Origin: Sepiola atlantica | Taxonomy: Eukaryota; Mollusca; Cephalopoda; Sepiida; Sepiolidae | Assembly (NCBI GenBank): GCA_963556195.1 | Contig: CAUVYP010000587.1 | Coordinates: forward strand, 558,001-622,000 | Reading direction: 5' to 3' | DNA: 64,000 nt | Shown here: piece by piece, positions 38,467 through 51,100 of the stretch | Layout of the letters: every line of letters starts with the position of its first letter | Numbering within the stretch: position 1 is the stretch's first letter | Position numbers and translations under genes: made by a program | The notes under the pieces: model-generated | What the model was told of the DNA's origin: nothing | Databases searched by the model: none | Seen by the model: the letters and a program-made list of their open reading frames with translations, nothing else

Positions 38467-40138
38467 TTAGCGCGTTTTAAAGTTGATATCGCTTTTGTTT
38501 ATTACTTCCACATTTATTCGAATTGTGCAACGAAACTTTGCAGACTACCGCGAATAGGCCTTTTCTACTAAAGTACCAAGTTTCAGAAGTGCAGCTCTTG
38601 TACTGCCGGAGATATGTCGATACAAACTTAATACGCAAAACATCAACAAAATTTAGCGCGTTTTAAAGTTGATATCGCTTTTGTTTATAACTTCCACATT
38701 TATACTAATTGTGCAACGAAACTTTGCAGACAACCGATCAGACAAATTTTCTACTGAAGTACCAAGTTTCAGAAGTGCAGCTCTTGTACTGCCGGAGATA
38801 TGTCGATACAAACTGAATACGCAAAACATCAACAAAATTTAGCGCGTTTTAAAGTTGATATCGCTTTTGTTTATAACTTCCACATTTATTCGAATTGTGC
38901 AACGAAACTTTGCAGACAGTCGCGGATAGGCCTTTACTACTGAAGTACCAAGTTGCAGAAGTGCAGCTCTTGTACTGCCGGAGATATGTCGATACAAACT
39001 GAATACGCAAAACATCAACAAAATTTAGCGCGTTTTAAGTTGATATCGCTTTTGTTTATAACTTCCACATTTATTCGAATTGTGCCACGAAACTTTGCAG
39101 ACAGTCGCGGATACGCCTTTACGGCTGAAATACTAAGTTTCAGAAGTGCAGCTCTTGTACTGCCGGAGATATGTCGATACAAACTGAATACGCAAAACAT
39201 CAACAAAATTTAGCGCGTTTTAAAGTTAGTATCGCTTTTGTTTATAACTTCCACATTTATTCGAATTGTGCAACGAAGCTTTGCAGACAGTCGCGGATAG
39301 GCCTTTTCTACTGAAATACCATATTTCAAGAGTGCAGCTCTTGTACTGCCGGAGATATGTCGATACAAACTGAATACGCAAAACATCAACAAAATTTAGC
39401 GCGTTTTAAAGTTGATATCGCCTTTGTTTATAACTTCCACATTCATTCGAATTGTGGCACGAAACTTTGCAGAAAACCGCGTAGACGCATTTTCTACTGG
39501 AGTACCAAGTTGCAGAAGTGCAGCTCTTGTACTGCCGGAGATATGTCGATACAAACTGAATACGCAAAACATCAACAAAATTTAGCGCGTTTTAAAGTTG
39601 ATATCGCTTTTGTTTATAACTTCCACATTTATTCGAATTGTGCAACGAAACTTTGCAGACAACCGTGGAGACACATTTTCTACTGAAGTACCAAGTTTCA
39701 GAAGTACAGCTCTGGCACTGCCGGAGATATGTCGATACAAACTGAATACGCAAAACATCAACAAAATTTAGCGCGTTTTAAGTTGATATCGCTTTTGTTT
39801 ATAACTTCCACATTTATTCGAATTGTGCCACGAAACTTTGCAGACAGTCGCGGATACGCCTTTACGGCTTAAATACTAAGTTTAAGAAGTGCAGCTCTTG
39901 TACTGCCGGAGATATGTCGATACAAACTGAATACGCAAAACATCAACAAAATTTAGCGCGTTTTAAAGTTGATATCGCTTTTGTTTATAACTTCCACATT
40001 TATTCGAATTGTGCAACGAAACTTTGCAGACAACCGTGGAGACACATCTTCTACTGAAGTACCAAGTTTCAGAAGTACAGCTCTAATACTGCCGGAGATA
40101 TGTCGATACAAACTGAATACGCAAAACATCAACAAAAT

Positions 40139-40324
40139 TTAGCGCGTTTTAAAGTTAGTATCGCCTTTGTTTATAACTTCCACATTTATTCGAATTGTGC
40201 AACGAAACTTTGCAGACAGTCGCGGATCGACCTGTTCTACTGAAGTACCAGGTTTCAGAAGTGCAGCTCTTGTACTGCCGGAGATATGTCGATACAAACT
40301 TAATACGCAAAACATCAACAAAAT
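40139..40324 (+). repeat. Class 7 monomer (type example)
   Basis: Cassette agtcgcggatcgacctg with linked 'gttagtatcgcc' head and 'gtaccaggtttcag'. Found at 40139, 43115, 45532, 53713, 55571, 56502, 60776, 61891 and 63562. A relative with 'cggatagacc' and the same 'ccaggtttc' is at 46832, 55013, 57804, 61148 and 62819. It is a marker of the right third of the window. Confidence 0.85.
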
Positions 40325-40510
40325 TTAGCGCGTTTTAAAGTTGATATCGCTTTTGTTTATAACTTCCACAGTTATTCGAATTGTGCAACGAAACTTTGCA
40401 GACAACCGCGGAGACACATTTTCTACTGAAGTACCAAGTTTCAGAAGTGCAGCTCTTGTACTGCCGGAGATATGTCGATACAAAGTGAATACGCAAAACA
40501 TCAACAAAAT
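40325..40510 (+). repeat. Recombinant junction monomer (45718-like left, 36421-like right)
   Basis: The left part has 'ccacagttattcg' and a cassette ending 'cacattttct' (T at 40420), as in 45718 and 53899. The right part has 'agaagtgcagctcttgtac' (G at 40449) and 'caaagtgaatac', as in 36421. The exchange is confined to 40421-40448. An identical hybrid stands at 43301, so it formed before the next duplication copied it. Confidence 0.88.
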
Positions 40511-42371
40511 TTAGCGCGTTTTAAAGTTGATATCGCTTTTGTTTATAACTTCCACATTTATTCTAATTGTGCAACGAAACTTTGCAGACAAGCGCAGAGA
40601 CAAATTCTCTACTGAAGTACCAAGTTTCAGAAGTGCAGCCTTTGTACTGCCGGAGATATGTCGATACAAACTGAATACGCAAAACATCAACAAAATTTAG
40701 CGCGTTTTAAAGTTGATATCGCTTTTGTTTATAACTTCCACATTTATTCGAATTGTGCAACGACACTTTGCAGACAGTCGCGGATAGGCCTTTTCTACTG
40801 AAGTACGAAGTTTCAGAAGTGTAGCTCTTGTACCGCCGGAGATATGTCGATACAAACTGAATACGCAAAACATCAACAAAATTTAGCGCGTTTTAAAGTT
40901 GATATCGCTTTTGTTTATAACTTCCACATTTATTCGAATTGTGCAACGAAATTTTTCAGACAACCGCGTAGACGCATTTTCTACTGAAGTATGAAGTTTC
41001 AGAAGTGCAGCTCTTGTACTGCCGGAGATATGTCGATACAAACTTAATACGCAAAACATCAACAAAATTTAGCGCGTTTTAAAGTTGATATCGCTTTTGT
41101 TTATAACTTCCACATTTATTCTAATTGTGCAACGAAACTTTGCAGACAAGCGCAGAGACAAATTCTCTACTGAAGTACCAAGTTTCAGAAGTGCAGCTCT
41201 TGTACTGCCGGAGATATGTCGATACAAACTGAATACGCAAAACATCAACAAAATTTAGCGCGTTTTAAAGTTGATATCGCTTTTGTTTATAACTTCCACA
41301 TTTATTCGAATTGTGGCACGAAACTTTGCAGAGAACCGCATAGACGCCTTTTCTACTGAAGTATGAAGTTTCAGAAGTGCAGCTCTTGTACTGCCGGAGA
41401 TATGTCGATACAAACTGAATACGCAAAACATCAACAAAATTTAGCGCGTTTTAAAGTTGATATCGCTTTTGTTTATAACTTCCACATTTATTCGAATTGT
41501 GCAACGACACTTTGCAGACAGTCACGGATAGGCCTTTTCTACTGAAGTACGAAGTTTCAGAAGTGTAGCACTTGTACCGCCGGAGATATGTCGATACAAA
41601 CTGAATACGCAAAACATCAACAAAATTTAGCGCGTTTTAAAGTTGATATCGCTTTTGTTTATAACTTCCACATTTATTCGAATTGTGCAACGAAATTTTG
41701 CAGACAACCGCGGAGACACATGTTCTACTGAAGTACCAAGTTTCAGAAGTGCAGCTCTTGTACTGCCGGAGATATGTCGATATAAAACTTAATACGCAAA
41801 ACATAAACAAAATTTAGCGCGTTTTAAAGTTGATATCGCTTTTGTTTATAACTTCCACATTTATTCTAATTGTGCAACGAAACTTTGCAGACAACCGCTC
41901 AGACAAATTTTCTACTGAAGTACCAAGTTTCAGAAGTGCAGCTCTTGTACTGCCGGAGATATGTCGATACAAACTGAATACGCAAAACATCAACAAAATT
42001 TAGCGCGTTTTAAAGTTGATATCGCTTTTGTTTATAACTTCCACATTTATTCTAATTGTGCAACGAAATTTTGCAGACAACCGCTCAGACAAATTTTCTA
42101 CTGAAGTACCAAGTTTCAGAAGTGCAGCTGTTGTACTGCCGGAGATATGTCGATACAAACTGAATACGCAAAACATCAACAAAATTTAGCGGGTTTTAAA
42201 GTTGATATCGCTTTTGTTTATAACTTCCACATTTATTTGAATTGTGCAACGAAACTTGGCAGACAGTCGCGGATAGGCCTTTTCTACTGAAGTACCACGT
42301 TTAAAAAGTGCAGCTCTTGTACTGCCGGAGATATGTCGATACAAACTGAATACGCAAAACATCAACAAAAT
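40511..42371 (+). repeat. Ten-monomer block, copy 2 (1861 bp)
   Basis: Counterpart of 36607-38466 with one extra base in 41627-41813. It lies between two recombinant monomers: 40325 on the left and its own last monomer 42186 on the right. It therefore looks like a duplicated segment bounded by two identified exchanges. Confidence 0.85.
42186..42371 (+). repeat. Recombinant junction monomer (38281-like left, 39210-like right)
   Basis: The left part carries 'cttggcagac' and 'cgtttaaaaagtg' (A at 42303 and 42306), as in 38281. The right end reads 'actgaatac' (G at 42348) and 'caacaaaattta', as in 39210, where 38281 has 'acttaatac' and 'caacacaattta'. The exchange lies in 42307-42347. In 38281 the next monomers are 38467-39395; here these are skipped and the 39396-like series follows. 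Confidence 0.8.
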
Positions 42372-44602
42372 TTAGCGCGTTTTAAAGTTGATATCGCCTT
42401 TGTTTATAACTTCCACATTCATTCGAATTGTGGCACGAAACTTTGCAGAAAACCGCGTAGACGCATTTTCTACTGGAGTACCAAGTTGCAGAAGTGCAGC
42501 TCTTGTACTGCCGGAGATATGTCGATACAAACTGAATACGCAAAACATCAACAAAATTTAGCGCGTTTTAAAGTTGATATCGCTTTTGTTTATAACTTCC
42601 ACATTTATTCGAATTGTGCAACGAAACTTTGCAGACAACCGTGGAGACACATTTTCTACTGAAGTACCAAGTTTCAGAAGTACAGCTCTGGCACTGCCGG
42701 AGATATGTCGATACAAACTGAATACGCAAAACATCAACAAAATTTAGCGCGTTTTAAGTTGATATCGCTTTTGTTTATAACTTCCACATTTATTCGAATT
42801 GTGCCACGAAACTTTGCAGACAGTCGCGGATACGCCTTTACGGCTTAAATACTAAGTTTAAGAAGTGCAGCTCTTGTACTGCCGGAGATATGTCGATACA
42901 AACTGAATACGCAAAACATCAACAAAATTTAGCGCGTTTTAAAGTTGATATCGCTTTTGTTTATAACTTCCACATTTATTCGAATTGTGCAACGAAACTT
43001 TGCAGACAACCGTGGAGACACATCTTCTACTGAAGTACCAAGTTTCAGAAGTACAGCTCTAATACTGCCGGAGATATGTCGATACAAACTGAATACGCAA
43101 AACATCAACAAAATTTAGCGCGTTTTAAAGTTAGTATCGCCTTTGTTTATAACTTCCACATTTATTCGAATTGTGCAACGAAACTTTGCAGACAGTCGCG
43201 GATCGACCTGTTCTACTGAAGTACCAGGTTTCAGAAGTGCAGCTCTTGTACTGCCGGAGATATGTCGATACAAACTTAATACGCAAAACATCAACAAAAT
43301 TTAGCGCGTTTTAAAGTTGATATCGCTTTTGTTTATAACTTCCACAGTTATTCGAATTGTGCAACGAAACTTTGCAGACAACCGCGGAGACACATTTTCT
43401 ACTGAAGTACCAAGTTTCAGAAGTGCAGCTCTTGTACTGCCGGAGATATGTCGATACAAAGTGAATACGCAAAACATCAACAAAATTTAGCGCGTTTTAA
43501 AGTTGATATCGCTTTTGTTTATAACTTCCACATTTATTCTAATTGTGCAACGAAACTTTGCAGACAAGCGCAGAGACAAATTCTCTACTGAAGTACCAAG
43601 TTTCAGAAGTGCAGCCTTTGTACTGCCGGAGATATGTCGATACAAACTGAATACGCAAAACATCAACAAAATTTAGCGCGTTTTAAAGTTGATATCGCTT
43701 TTGTTTATAACTTCCACATTTATTCGAATTGTGCAACGACACTTTGCAGACAGTCGCGGATAGGCCTTTTCTACTGAAGTACGAAGTTTCAGAAGTGTAG
43801 CTCTTGTACCGCCGGAGATATGTCGATACAAACTGAATACGCAAAACATCAACAAAATTTAGCGCGTTTTAAAGTTGATATCGCTTTTGTTTATAACTTC
43901 CACATTTATTCGAATTGTGCAACGAAATTTTTCAGACAACCGCGTAGACGCATTTTCTACTGAAGTATGAAGTTTCAGAAGTGCAGCTCTTGTACTGCCG
44001 GAGATATGTCGATACAAACTTAATACGCAAAACATCAACAAAATTTAGCGCGTTTTAAAGTTGATATCGCTTTTGTTTATAACTTCCACATTTATTCTAA
44101 TTGTGCAACGAAACTTTGCAGACAAGCGCAGAGACAAATTCTCTACTGAAGTACCAAGTTTCAGAAGTGCAGCTCTTGTACTGCCGGAGATATGTCGATA
44201 CAAACTGAATACGCAAAACATCAACAAAATTTAGCGCGTTTTAAAGTTGATATCGCTTTTGTTTATAACTTCCACATTTATTCGAATTGTGGCACGAAAC
44301 TTTGCAGAGAACCGCATAGACGCCTTTTCTACTGAAGTATGAAGTTTCAGAAGTGCAGCTCTTGTACTGCCGGAGATATGTCGATACAAACTGAATACGC
44401 AAAACATCAACAAAATTTAGCGCGTTTTAAAGTTGATATCGCTTTTGTTTATAACTTCCACATTTATTCGAATTGTGCAACGACACTTTGCAGACAGTCA
44501 CGGATAGGCCTTTTCTACTGAAGTACGAAGTTTCAGAAGTGTAGCACTTGTACCGCCGGAGATATGTCGATACAAACTGAATACGCAAAACATCAACAAA
44601 AT
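42372..44602 (+). repeat. Twelve-monomer block, copy 2
   Basis: Second copy of 39396-41626, apparently identical by eye over most of its length. It ends at the recombinant monomer 44603, where the array returns to the 39210-like series. Confidence 0.9.
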
Positions 44603-44788
44603 TTAGCGCGTTTTAAAGTTGATATCGCTTTTGTTTATAACTTCCACATTTATTCGAATTGTGCAACGAAGCTTTGCAGACAGTCGCGGATAGGCCTTTT
44701 CTACTGAAATACCATATTTCAAGAGTGCAGCTCTTGTACTGCCGGAGATATGTCGATACAAACTGAATACGCAAAACATCAACAAAAT
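44603..44788 (+). repeat. Recombinant junction monomer (41627-like left, 39210-like right)
   Basis: The head has 'gttgatatcgc' (GA at 44621-44622), as expected after 44417 and as in 41627. The right part has 'cgaagctttgcag' (G at 44671) and the rare 'gaaataccatatttcaagag', as in 39210, whose head is 'gttagtatcgc'. The exchange falls in 44623-44670. Confidence 0.78.
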
Positions 44789-47203
44789 TTAGCGCGTTTT
44801 AAAGTTGATATCGCCTTTGTTTATAACTTCCACATTCATTCGAATTGTGGCACGAAACTTTGCAGAAAACCGCGTAGACGCATTTTCTACTGGAGTACCA
44901 AGTTGCAGAAGTGCAGCTCTTGTACTGCCGGAGATATGTCGATACAAACTGAATACGCAAAACATCAACAAAATTTAGCGCGTTTTAAAGTTGATATCGC
45001 TTTTGTTTATAACTTCCACATTTATTCGAATTGTGCAACGAAACTTTGCAGACAACCGTGGAGACACATTTTCTACTGAAGTACCAAGTTTCAGAAGTAC
45101 AGCTCTGGCACTGCCGGAGATATGTCGATACAAACTGAATACGCAAAACATCAACAAAATTTAGCGCGTTTTAAGTTGATATCGCTTTTGTTTATAACTT
45201 CCACATTTATTCGAATTGTGCCACGAAACTTTGCAGACAGTCGCGGATACGCCTTTACGGCTTAAATACTAAGTTTAAGAAGTGCAGCTCTTGTACTGCC
45301 GGAGATATGTCGATACAAACTGAATACGCAAAACATCAACAAAATTTAGCGCGTTTTAAAGTTGATATCGCTTTTGTTTATAACTTCCACATTTATTCGA
45401 ATTGTGCAACGAAACTTTGCAGACAACCGTGGAGACACATCTTCTACTGAAGTACCAAGTTTCAGAAGTACAGCTCTAATACTGCCGGAGATATGTCGAT
45501 ACAAACTGAATACGCAAAACATCAACAAAATTTAGCGCGTTTTAAAGTTAGTATCGCCTTTGTTTATAACTTCCACATTTATTCGAATTGTGCAACGAAA
45601 CTTTGCAGACAGTCGCGGATCGACCTGTTCTACTTAAGTACCAGGTTTCAGAAGTGCAGCTCTTGTACTGCCGGAGATATGTCGATACAAACTTAATACG
45701 CAAAACATCAACAAAATTTAGCGCGTTTTAAAGTTGATATCGCTTTTGTTTATAACTTCCACAGTTATTCGAATTGTGCAACGAAACTTTGCAGACAACC
45801 GCGGAGACACATTTTCTACTGAAGTACCAAGTTTCAGAAGTACAGCTCTTGCACTGCCGGAGATATGTCGATACAAACTGAATACGATAAAACATCAACA
45901 AAATTTAGCGCGTTTTAAAGTTGATATCGCTTTTGTTTATGACTTCCACATTTATTCGAATTGTGCAACGAAATTTTGCAGACAGTCGCGGATAGGCCTT
46001 TACTACTGAAATACCATATTTCAAGAGTGCAGCTCTTGTACTGCCGGAGATATGTCGATACAAACTGAATACGCAAAACATCAACAAAATTTAGCGCGTT
46101 TTAAAGTTGATATCGCCTTTGTTTATAACTTCCACATTTATTCGAATTGTGCAACGAAACTTTGCAGACAGTCACGGATAGACCTTTTCTACTGAAGTAC
46201 CAGGTTTCAGAAGTGCAGCTCTTGTACTGCCGGAGATATGTCGATACAAACTGAATACGTAAAACATCAACAAAATTTAGCGCGTTTTAAAGTTGATATC
46301 GCTTTTGTTTATAACTTCCACATTTATTCGAATTGTGCAACGAAACTTTGCAGACAACCGTGGAGACACATTTTCTACTGAAGTACCAAGTTTCAGAAGT
46401 ACAGCTCTGGCACTGCCGGAGATATGTCGATACAAACTGAATACGCAAAACATCAACAAAATTTAGCGCGTTTAAAGCTGATATCGCTTTTTTATAACTT
46501 CCACATTTATTCGAATTGTGCCACGAAACTTTGCAGACAGTCGCGGATAGGCCTTTTCTACTTAAGTACTCAGTTTCAGAAGTGCAGCTCTTGTACTGCC
46601 GGAGATATGTCGATACAAACTGAATACGAAAAACATCAACAAAATTTAGCGCGTTTTAATGTTGATATCGCTTTTGTTTATAACTTCCACATTTATTCGA
46701 ATTGTGCCACGAAACTTTGCAGACAGTCGCGGATAGGCCTTTACTACTGAAATACCATATTTAAGAAGTGCAGCTCTTGCACTGCCGGAGATATGTCGAT
46801 ACAAACTGAATACGCAAAACATCAACAAAATTTAGTCCGTTTTAAAGTTGATATCGCCTTTGTTTATAACTTCCACATTTATTCGAATTGTGCAACGAAA
46901 CTTTGCAGACAGTCGCGGATAGACCTTTTCTACTGAAGTACCAGGTTTCAGAAGTGCAGCTCTTGTACTGCCGGAGATATGTCGATACAAACTGAATACG
47001 CAAAACATCAACAAAATTTAGCGAGTTTTAAAGTTGATATCGCTTTTGTTTATAACTTCATTATTTATTCGAATTGTGCAACGAAACGTTGCAGACAACC
47101 GCGGAGACACATTTTCTACTGAAGTACCAAGTTTCAGAAGTGCAGCTCTTGTACTGCCGGAGATATGTCGATACAAACTGAATACGCAAAACATCAACAA
47201 AAT
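44789..47203 (+). repeat. 13-monomer duplication, copy 1 (2415 bp)
   Basis: Matches 52970-55384 at a constant offset of 8181 bp, including length variants of -1 (45161), +1 (45718) and -3 (46463) relative to 186. I noticed only a couple of substitutions (for example 'cttaagtacc' at 45634 against 'ctgaagtacc' near 53815, and 'gcctttacgg' near 45250 against 'gcctgtacgg' near 53432). Confidence 0.92.
46463..46645 (+). repeat. 183-bp monomer (copy 1)
   Basis: Three bases are missing near the head: one in 'gcgtttaaagctg' and two in 'gctttttta'. The same monomer occurs at 54644-54826, and a 185-bp relative with only the first loss is at 57433. So the 3-bp deficit arose in two steps, and 57433 preserves the intermediate. 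Confidence 0.9.
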
Positions 47204-48133
47204 TTAGCGCGTTTTAAAGTTTATATCGCTTTTGTTTATAATTTCAACATTTATTCGAATTGTGGCACGAAACTTTGCAGACAACCGCGGAGACACATTT
47301 TCTACTGAAGTACGAAGTTTCAGAAGTGCAGCTCTTGTACTGCCGGAGATATGTCGATACAAACTGAATACGCAAAACATCAACAAAATTTAGCGCGTTT
47401 TAAAGTTGATATCGCTTTTGTTTATAACTTCCACATTTATTCGAATTGTGCAACGAAACTTTGCAGACAGTCGCGGATAGGCCTTTTCTACTGAAGTACT
47501 AAGTTTCAGAAGTGCAGCTCTTGTACTGCCGGAGATATGTCGATACAAACTGAATACGCAAAACATCAACAAAATTTAGCGCGTTTTAAAGTTGATATCG
47601 CTTTTACTTATAACTTCCACATTTATTGGAATTTTGCAACGAAATTTTGCAGACAACACCGGAGACACATGTTCTACTGAAGTACCAAGTTTCAGAAGTG
47701 CAGCTCTTGTACTGCCGGAAGTATGTCGATACAAACTTAATACGACAAACATAAACAAAATTTAGCGCGTTTTAAAGTTGATATCGCTTTTGTTTATAAC
47801 TTCAACATTTATTCGAATTGTGCAACGAAACTTTGCAGACAACCGCTCAGACAAATTTTCTACTGAAGTACCAAGTTTCAGAAGTGCAGCTCTTGTACTG
47901 CCGGAGATATGTCGATACAAACTGAATACGCAAAAAATCAACAAAATTTAGCGCGTTTTAAAGTTGATATCGCTTTTGTTTATAACTTCCACATTTATTC
48001 TAATTGTGCAACGAAAATTTGCGGAAAACCGATCAGACAAATTTTCTACTGAAGTACCAAGTTTCAGAAGTGCAGCTCTTGTACTGCCGGAGATATGTCG
48101 ATACAAACTGAATACGCAAAACATCAACAAAAT
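47204..48133 (+). repeat. Five-monomer link 2c,1,2a,4b,4b
   Basis: Joins the 44789 duplication to the second super-block. It opens with a 31585-like monomer ('gtttatatc', 'aatttcaac', 'gtacgaag'), then a class 1 like 28238 ('gtactaag'), then the strongly marked 2a monomer of the 16895/21543 trio ('acaccggagac'). It is thus a mixture of region II and region III material. Confidence 0.75.
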
Positions 48134-51100
48134 TTAGCGCGTTTTAAAGTTGATATCGCTTTTGTTTATAACTTCCACATTTATTAGAATTGTGCAACGA
48201 CACTTTGCAGACAGTCGCGGATAGGCCTTTTCTACTGAAGTACCAAGTTTCAGAAGTGTAGCTCTTGTACCGCCGGAGATATGTCGATACAAACTGAATA
48301 CGCAAAACATCAACAAAATTTAGCGCGTTTTAAAGTTGATATCGCTTTTGTTTATAACTTCCACATTTATTCGAATTGTGCAACGAAATTTTTCAGACAA
48401 CCGCGGAGACACATGTTCTACTGAAGTACCAAGTTTCAGAAGTGCAGCTGTTGTACTGCCGGAGATATGTCGATACAAACTTAATACGACAAACATAAAC
48501 AAAATTTAGCGCGTTTTAAAGTTGATATCGCTTTTGTTTATAACTTCCACATTTATTCGAATTGTGCAACGAAACTTTGCAGACAACCGCTCAGACAAAT
48601 TTTCTACTGAAGTACCAAGTTTCAGAAGTGCAGCTCTTGTACTGCCGGAGATATGTCGATACAAACTGAATACGCAAAAAATCAACAAAACTTAGCGCGT
48701 TTTAAAGTTGATATCGCTTTTGTTTATAACTTCCACATTTATTCTAATTGTGCAACGAAACTTTGCGGACAACCGATCAGACAAATTTTCTACTGAAGTA
48801 CCAAGTTTCAGAAGTGCAACTCTTGTACTGCCGGAGATATGTCGATACAAACTGAATACGCAAAACATCAACAAAATTTAGCGCGTTTTAAAGTTGATAT
48901 CGCTTTTGTTTATAACTTCCACATTTATTCGAATTGTGAAACGAAACTTTGCAGACAGTCGCGGATAGGCCTTGTCTACTGAAGTACCAAGTTTCAGAAG
49001 TGCAGCTCTTGTACTGCCGGAGATATGTCGATACAAACTGAATACGCAAAACATCAACAAAATTTAGCGCGTTTTAAAGTTGATATCGCTTTTGTTTATA
49101 ACTTCCACATTCATTGGAATTGTGCAACGAAACTTTGCAGAGATCAGCGGAGTCACATGTTCTACTGAAGTACAAAGTTTCAGAAGTGCAGCTCTTGTAC
49201 TGCCGGAGATATGTCGATACAAACTGAATACGCAAAACATCAACAAAATTTAGCGCGTTTTAAAGTTGATATCGCTTTTGTTTATAACTTCCACATTTAT
49301 TCGAATTGTGCAACGAAACTTTGCAGACAACCGCGGAGACACATGTTCTACTGAAGTACCAAGTTTCAGAAGTGCAGCTGTTGTACTGCCGGAGATATGT
49401 CGATACAAACTTAATACGCAAAACATCAACAAAATTTAGCGCGTTTTAAAGTTGATATCGCTTTTGTTTATAACTTCCACATTTATTCTAATTGTGCAAC
49501 GAAACTTTGCAGACAACCGCGGAGACAAATTCTCTACTGAAGTACCAAGTTTCAGAAGTGCAACTCTTGTACTGCCGGAGATATGTCGATACAAACTGAA
49601 TACGCAAAACATCAACAAAGTGTAGCGCGTTTTAAAGTTGATATCGCTTTTGTTTATAACTTCCACATTTATTCGAATTGTGCAACGAAGCTTTGCAGAC
49701 AACCGCGGAGACACACTTTCTACTGAAGTACCAAGTTTCAGAAGTGCAGCTCTTGTACTGCCGGAGATATTTCGATACAAACTTAATACGCAAAACATCA
49801 ACAAAATTTAGCGCGTTTTAAAGTTGATATCGCTTTTGTTTATAACTTCCACATTTATTCGAATTGTGCAACGAAACTTTGCAGACAGTCGCGGATAGGC
49901 CTTTTCTACTGAAGTATTAAGTTTCAGAAGTGCAGCTGTTGTACTGCCGGAGATATGTCGATACAAACTGAATACGCAAAACATCAACAAAATTTAGCGC
50001 GTTTTAAAGTTGATATCGCTTTTGTTTATAACTTCCACATTTATTCGAATTGTGCAACGAAACTTTGCAGACAACCGCGGAGACACATGTTCTACTGAAG
50101 TACCAAGTTTCAGAAGTGCAGCTCTTGTACTGCCGGAGATATGTCGATACAAAGTGAATACGCAAAACATCAACAAAATTTAGCGCGTTTTAAAGTTGAT
50201 ATCGCTTTTGTTTATAACTTCCACATTTATTCTAATTGTGCAACGAAACTTTGCAGACAAGCGCAGAGACAAATTCTCTACTGAAGTACCAAGTTTCAGA
50301 AGTGCAGCCTTTGTACTGCCGGAGATATGTCGATACAAACTGAATACGCAAAACATCAACAAAATTTAGCGCGTTTTAAAGTTGATATCGCTTTTGTTTA
50401 TAACTTCCACATTTATTCGAATTGTGCAACGACACTTTGCAGACAGTCGCGGATAGGCCTTTTCTACTGAAGTACGAAGTTTCAGAAGTGTAGCTCTTGT
50501 ACCGCCGGAGATATGTCGATACAAACTGAATACGCAAAACATCAACAAAATTTAGCGCGTTTTAAAGTTGATATCGCTTTTGTTTATAACTTCCACATTT
50601 ATTCGAATTGTGCAACGAAATTTTTCAGACAACCGCGTAGACGCATTTTCTACTGAAGTATGAAGTTTCAGAAGTGCAGCTCTTGTACTGCCGGAGATAT
50701 GTCGATACAAACTTAATACGCAAAACATCAACAAAATTTAGCGCGTTTTAAAGTTGATATCGCTTTTGTTTATAACTTCCACATTTATTCTAATTGTGCA
50801 ACGAAACTTTGCAGACAAGCGCAGAGACAAATTCTCTACTGAAGTACCAAGTTTCAGAAGTGCAGCTCTTGTACTGCCGGAGATATGTCGATACAAACTG
50901 AATACGCAAAACATCAACAAAATTTAGCGCGTTTTAAAGTTGATATCGCTTTTGTTTATAACTTCCACATTTATTCGAATTGTGGCACGAAACTTTGCAG
51001 AGAACCGCATAGACGCCTTTTCTACTGAAGTATGAAGTTTCAGAAGTGCAGCTCTTGTACTGCCGGAGATATGTCGATACAAACTGAATACGCAAAACAT

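Larger units (their letters stand above)
34561..40324 (+). repeat. Super-block duplication, copy 1 (about 5.76 kb)
   Basis: Matches 48134-53898 at an offset of 13573 bp, rising to 13574 after a one-base insertion in the second copy near 51450. Thirty-one monomers correspond in order. Differences cluster in a few monomers: 34933 is class 8 where 48506 is class 4b, and 35305 has 'ttatgaaacataac' where 48878 has 'ttgtgaaacgaaac'. Confidence 0.88.
39396..41626 (+). repeat. Twelve-monomer block, copy 1
   Basis: Matches 42372-44602 at an offset of 2976 bp (16 monomers), including the 185-bp class 6 monomer (39768/42744) and the recombinant monomer (40325/43301). Order 9,2c,6,2c,7,hybrid,8,1,9,8,9,1. 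Confidence 0.9.

Noticed and set aside
39357..39686. 109-codon plus-strand frame (also at 30616, 42333, 44750 and 52931) as a gene
   Set aside because: It runs through two monomers where a TGA in 'tactgaag' has become a sense codon ('tactggag' or 'tacagaag'). There is no start context, and the same sequence with the stop present surrounds it.
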